From RGIG1995 sp045587445 (GTDB lineage: Bacteria > Bacillota > Clostridia > Oscillospirales > CAG-272), in contig JAZNCH010000004.1 of the NCBI GenBank assembly GCA_045587445.1, positions 1 to 8,497 of the forward strand: a stretch of DNA of 8,497 bases, written 5' to 3'. Shown piece by piece: positions 6,245 to 8,497 of this stretch. The translations under genes and the position numbers were made by a program. The notes under the pieces were generated by a model. The model made no database searches and was not told the DNA's origin. It saw only the letters and a list, made by a program, of their open reading frames with translations. How positions within the stretch are numbered: the first letter of the stretch is position 1; every line of letters starts with the position of its first letter.

Positions 6245-6601
6245 ATGACAGTAAATATTTTAGGCACACCCTACGAAATCATTGTGAAAAAGTACGATGA
6301 AGAAGAATGTTTTGAAAAAGAAGAAATCAACGGGTATTGTTATAGTCACACACACCAAATTGTGTTGTGCGATATGTCAACATATAAAGGTTGGGAAGAC
6401 GAACCAAAAGAAGTAATAATCCGACAGCAAAAGGAAACACTTAGACACGAAATAGTACACGCATTTTTGAATGAAAGTGGATTGAAAAACAACTGCAATT
6501 CTTTGGACTATTCGTGGGCAAGAAATGAAGAAATGGTGGACTGGATTGCTATTCAAGGTGCAAAAATCTACAAGGCTTGGCAAGAGGCTGATGCCCTGTA
6601 A
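6245..6601 (+). CDS. small HExxH zinc-metallopeptidase-like phage protein
   Basis: This 118-residue protein has the zincin motif H68-E-I-V-H72 in a helix (RHEIVHAFLNESGL, 67-80), followed by NEEMVDWIA (94-102), where E95 or E96 could supply the third metal ligand. The N-terminus (1-20) and the QIVLCD stretch (38-43) look like strands. No signal peptide or membrane segment is present, so it would act in the cytoplasm. Proteins with this NILGTPYEI start, RHEIVHAF core and ADAL ending recur, as I recall, in Firmicute prophages without a proven role. Anti-repressor/ImmA-like cleavage or head-protein processing are guesses. A strong TAGGAGG (6234-6240) precedes its ATG. It is AT-rich (21 of 60 bases G+C) and flanked by a 12-bp direct repeat, which suggests an inserted accessory gene. 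Confidence 0.85.
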   Translation: MTVNILGTPYEIIVKKYDEEECFEKEEINGYCYSHTHQIVLCDMSTYKGWEDEPKEVIIRQQKETLRHEIVHAFLNESGLKNNCNSLDYSWARNEEMVDWIAIQGAKIYKAWQEADAL

Positions 6602-6604
6602 CTG

Positions 6605-6616
6605 GGGGCATTGACA
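6605..6616 (+). repeat. 12-bp direct repeat, copy 2
   Basis: GGGGCATTGACA begins three bases after the stop of the HExxH gene and is identical to 6220-6231. Its last six bases are the -35 box of the promoter that precedes the scaffold gene. Confidence 0.75.
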
Positions 6617-6639
6617 AACGCAAAAAAGTATTGTATAAT
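6611..6639 (+). promoter_or_regulatory. consensus sigma-A/sigma-70 promoter before scaffold and capsid genes
   Basis: TTGACA (6611-6616) and TATAAT (6634-6639) are separated by exactly 17 bases, a perfect match to the housekeeping consensus at both boxes. The region is intergenic, between the HExxH gene stop and the scaffold start. Transcription would begin near 6646 and give a leader of about 55 bases with the AAAGGA site. It would raise expression of scaffold and capsid, the proteins needed in most copies per particle. Promoter strength is inferred from the match only. Confidence 0.8.
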
Positions 6640-6647
6640 ATTTGCGT
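6618..6647 (+). promoter_or_regulatory. inverted repeat overlapping the promoter, possible operator
   Basis: The arms ACGCAAA (6618-6624) and TTTGCGT (6641-6647) are exact reverse complements separated by 16 bases. They bracket the spacer and -10 box and reach the expected transcription start. With a four-base bulge on the left arm the match extends inward through TATT/AATA. This placement would let a dimeric regulator block RNA polymerase. There is no following T-tract, so a terminator is unlikely. Chance occurrence in AT-rich DNA is possible. Confidence 0.4.
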
Positions 6648-6687
6648 AATATACATACAATCTAATGGCACAGAACGCCACCGAAAG

Positions 6688-6693
6688 AAAGGA
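6688..6693 (+). promoter_or_regulatory. ribosome binding site of the scaffold gene
   Basis: AAAGGA lies seven bases before ATG 6701. The alternative upstream ATG at 6665 has no such site, so 6701 is chosen as the start. Confidence 0.7.
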
Positions 6694-6700
6694 AATTGTT

Positions 6701-7330
6701 ATGGCATTGACTAAAGCACAGGTTCGTGAAATCCTGTCTGCAGCAGGTGTAACGAGCGAGAACATGAGCGAGGCTGTCGATAAGATTATTGACGGTCATG
6801 TAACTTCCGTAAATGCTCTGCGTGAAGACATCGCAAAGTATAAAGCGGATGCGGAAAAGCTGCCTACCGTCCAGAAAGAGTTGGACGATATGAAAGCTAA
6901 CACCAACGATAGTTGGAAGGAAAAGCACGACAAGCTGAAAGGCGAATTTGACAAGTACAAGGGCGATATTGAAGCCAAGGAAACCAAGGCGAACAAGGAA
7001 AAGGCTGTCCGTGCCTTTTACGAAAGCAAGGGTATCACTGGCAAGAACCTTGAAATTGCTATGCGTGGCAGTCGAGCCGAAATCGACGGCATCGAACTGG
7101 ACGGCGACAAAATCAAGGACAACTCCGTTTTGGATGCACTTGTCAAGGGCGATTTCTCCGGCTTAGTCGCAACCACAACCACGAAGGGTGCGAATACCGC
7201 TACCCCCCCGGCAAACAATGGCGGTGACAAGCTGACCAAGGCAGACATTTACAAGAAGGACGAAAGAGGCCGCTATATTATGTCTGCATCCGAGCGTCAG
7301 AAAGCACTTGCCGAAAACCAAATTATTTAA
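6701..7330 (+). CDS. head scaffolding protein (phage minor structural GP20-like)
   Basis: This 209-residue protein has the build of a phage scaffold, which guides capsid subunits into a procapsid and then leaves. A short N-terminal helical region (MALTKAQVREILSAAGV, 1-17) is followed by a long lysine/glutamate-rich coiled coil (about 36-105). Next is the GITGKNLEIAMRGS stretch (111-124) typical of the GP20/SPP1-type family, then a low-complexity linker (157-175: TTT, ANTATPPANNGG). A basic helical tail (177-206; LTKADIYKKDERGRYIMS at its start) is a likely capsid-contact segment by analogy with other scaffolds. The ATG at 6701 is chosen for its AAAGGA site. An ATG at 6665 would add 12 residues without one. 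It is immediately followed by the capsid gene and preceded by the consensus promoter. No protease domain is seen. Confidence 0.9.
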   Translation: MALTKAQVREILSAAGVTSENMSEAVDKIIDGHVTSVNALREDIAKYKADAEKLPTVQKELDDMKANTNDSWKEKHDKLKGEFDKYKGDIEAKETKANKEKAVRAFYESKGITGKNLEIAMRGSRAEIDGIELDGDKIKDNSVLDALVKGDFSGLVATTTTKGANTATPPANNGGDKLTKADIYKKDERGRYIMSASERQKALAENQII

Positions 7331-7348
7331 CAAAAAGGAGAATAGCAA

Positions 7349-8248
7349 ATGGCTGTTGAAACTCTGACTAACCCCCGTACCGCTCTGCCCAACGTCTATA
7401 CCGATGTTACCGCAAGAGAGGTTGATTTTGTAACCAGATTTGCTGACAACTGGGAGGCCCTGCGTAACATTCTTGGCATTATGCGCCCCATCCGCAAGGC
7501 TCCCGGCACTCAGCTGATTTCCTACACCGCCGATGTCACTCTGGAAAGTGGCGATGTCGAACCCGGTCACGTTATCCCCTATTCTAAGGCTACCATTACC
7601 CAGGCTGCCAAGGGTGACCTGGAAATCAAGAAGTATGCAAAGGCTGTCCCCATCGAGGATGTGAACAAGTACGGCGCAGTTATCGCCGTTGAAAAGTCTG
7701 ACGATGCCTTCCTGACCAAGCTGCAGAACGAAGTCCTGAACAACTTCTACACCTTCCTGAACACCGGCACTCTGACCGGCGAGGCTGCTACTTGGCAGGC
7801 TGCTCTGGCAAAGGCACAGGGCGAAGTGCTGAACAAGTTTGCATCTATGCAGATGGAAGTCACCGACGTTGTCGGCTTTGCAAACATTCTGGACGCTTAC
7901 GAGTATCTGGGCGCAGCTGAGATTTCCGTGCAGACCCGTTTTGGCATTCAGTATGTCGAAGATTTCCTGGGTTATTCCGTTCTGTTCCTGCTGCCTGAAC
8001 CCCGTGTTGCCCGTGGCACTGTCATTGCTACCCCTGTTGAGAATGTGGATCTGTACTACATCGACCCCTCCGACAGCGACTTTGCGAAGCTGGGTCTGAA
8101 CTACACCACTCAGGGCGAAACCAACCTGATTGGCTTCCATGCTCAGGGCAACTATGGTACTGCCGTTGGCGAGTCCTATGCTATTATGGGTATGGCTCTT
8201 TGGGCAGAGTACATTGACGGTATCGCAAAGATTACCTTCGGTGCTTGA
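7349..8248 (+). CDS. major capsid protein
   Basis: This 299-residue protein follows the scaffold gene, as expected for the main shell subunit, and its sequence fits an HK97-fold capsid of the class that uses a separate scaffold. TAREVDFVTRFADNW (21-35) and MRPIRKAPGTQLISYTADV (45-63) form the N-arm and start of the extended loop. ESGDVEPGHVIPYSK (66-80) is probably the E-loop. VVGFANILDAYEYLGAAEI (174-192) and QTRFGIQYVEDFLGYSVL (195-212) match the A-domain pattern of Firmicute siphophage capsids. There is no long N-terminal delta-like extension, in keeping with a separate scaffold and no cleavage. AAAGGAG (7334-7340) lies eight bases before the ATG. Codons are strongly skewed to C-ending forms and CTG (36 of 60 bases G+C in a sample), unlike the AT-rich accessory genes, consistent with selection for high expression. 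Confidence 0.92.
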   Translation: MAVETLTNPRTALPNVYTDVTAREVDFVTRFADNWEALRNILGIMRPIRKAPGTQLISYTADVTLESGDVEPGHVIPYSKATITQAAKGDLEIKKYAKAVPIEDVNKYGAVIAVEKSDDAFLTKLQNEVLNNFYTFLNTGTLTGEAATWQAALAKAQGEVLNKFASMQMEVTDVVGFANILDAYEYLGAAEISVQTRFGIQYVEDFLGYSVLFLLPEPRVARGTVIATPVENVDLYYIDPSDSDFAKLGLNYTTQGETNLIGFHAQGNYGTAVGESYAIMGMALWAEYIDGIAKITFGA

Positions 8249-8451
8249 TGTATCGGGTAATTAAAGCGTTCACCGATTTGCGACACCATCACGCCTATTC
8301 CGTGGGGGACACCTTCCCCCACAATGGCGTTGTGGTTGATTCTGAACGAATCGCAGAACTGGCGAGCGATAAGAACCGGCTGGGCGTTTCTCTGATTGAA
8401 GAAATCACTCCGAAGCCCAAGCGGACACGGAAAAAGAAAGACGAAGAATAA
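8248..8451 (+). CDS. small YqbF-like phage protein with basic tail
   Basis: This 67-residue protein starts at the ATG that overlaps the capsid stop by one base (TGATG). A TTG one codon earlier is the other option. The N-terminal part, MYRVIKAFTDLRHHHAYSVG (1-20) through DSERIAELASDKNRLG (32-47), resembles the small YqbF-like domain found after capsid genes in Firmicute phages. The C-terminus KPKRTRKKKDEE (56-67) is a dense basic tail with an acidic end. It might bind DNA or the negatively charged head interior, but no function is established that I can name. It has little ribosome site of its own, so coupling to capsid translation is likely. Confidence 0.75.
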   Translation: MYRVIKAFTDLRHHHAYSVGDTFPHNGVVVDSERIAELASDKNRLGVSLIEEITPKPKRTRKKKDEE

Positions 8452-8467
8452 CGAAGGAGGCGGCGTG

Positions 8468-8497
8468 ATGCTCACCGAATTGTGCGCAGAATTGCGT
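8468..8497 (+). CDS. 5' end of a probable head-tail connector protein (partial)
   Basis: An ATG at 8468 follows AGGAGG (8455-8460) by seven bases and opens a frame of ten codons, MLTELCAELR, that runs off the window. This opening resembles the first residues of gp6/gp15-like head-tail connectors, which typically follow capsid and YqbF-like genes in Firmicute phages. With ten residues only, the family assignment leans on gene order. Confidence 0.55.
   Translation, partial: MLTELCAELR

Noticed and set aside
6226..6254. Second promoter at repeat copy 1 (TTGACA 6226-6231)
   Set aside because: At 17 bases spacing the -10 hexamer is CAGTAA; TAAAAT at 6241 is only nine bases away, too close.
6618..6647. 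Inverted repeat read as a rho-independent terminator
   Set aside because: The stem is short and interrupted, has a 16-base loop, and no T-tract follows; it overlaps a consensus promoter.
6665..6700. ATG 6665 as the scaffold start
   Set aside because: It lacks a Shine-Dalgarno sequence, whereas ATG 6701 has AAAGGA seven bases upstream and gives the family-like MALTKAQVREIL start.
7163..8140. 325-codon open frame on the minus strand opposite the capsid gene
   Set aside because: It is an artefact of the strongly biased codons of the capsid and scaffold genes; the plus-strand genes have clear ribosome sites and family features.
1..8497. tRNA genes, CRISPR arrays, attachment sites, insertion sequences
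   Set aside because: No cloverleaf, regularly spaced repeats, integrase-linked duplication or transposase was seen; the window is filled by head-module genes.

Overview
This window is the packaging and head-assembly module of a tailed double-stranded DNA phage, most likely a siphovirus-like prophage of a Clostridia-type Firmicute. The evidence is gene content and order (small terminase, large terminase, portal, MuF-type minor head protein, gp10-like protein, scaffold, major capsid, connectors), AGGAGG-type ribosome binding sites, use of TTG and GTG starts, and mixed base composition. Host genus cannot be fixed from the sequence. No integrase, lysis or host gene is visible, so prophage versus free phage is not decided here. 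All genes lie on the + strand and are tightly packed, often overlapping by a few bases, as in one long late operon.

Layout: 1-72 is the tail of an unidentified gene that overlaps (ATGA) a Mom-like DNA-modification gene (69-695). Next come a small terminase candidate (682-1047) and the large terminase (1025-2296). A cysteine-rich probable zinc protein (2307-2633) sits between terminase and an SPP1-gp6-type portal (2645-4069). The minor head gene (4076-5686) is unusual. Its N-terminal part is a MuF/SPP1-gp7-like domain, and its C-terminal ~200 residues look like an ADP-ribosyltransferase with an intact R...STS...ExE signature. A 70-codon gene (5679-5891) overlaps its end and is a candidate immunity or partner protein. 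A gp10-like head-tail protein (5894-6214) and a small HExxH zinc-peptidase-like gene (6245-6601) follow. The latter is bracketed by a 12-bp direct repeat whose second copy carries the -35 box of a perfect-consensus promoter (TTGACA-17-TATAAT). That promoter precedes the scaffold (6701-7330) and major capsid (7349-8248) genes. A small basic-tailed YqbF-like protein (8248-8451) and the first ten codons of a probable head-tail connector (8468-8497) end the window.

How they work together: terminase subunits would cut DNA and drive it through the portal into a procapsid built by scaffold and capsid protein, while the gp10-like and connector proteins complete the neck. MuF proteins of related phages are minor virion components, so the fused ADP-ribosyltransferase could be carried in the particle and delivered with DNA, or act as a prophage-encoded toxin. 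Mom-like modification would protect packaged DNA from restriction. The Mom, Cys-rich, ADP-ribosyltransferase and HExxH segments are visibly AT-richer (33-37% G+C in hand-counted 60-base samples) than the terminase, MuF and capsid samples (50-60%), which suggests accessory inserts in a conserved head module.

Strongest leads: the MuF-ADP-ribosyltransferase/small-gene pair, the Mom homologue, and the direct-repeat-bracketed peptidase gene abutting a consensus promoter with an operator-like inverted repeat.
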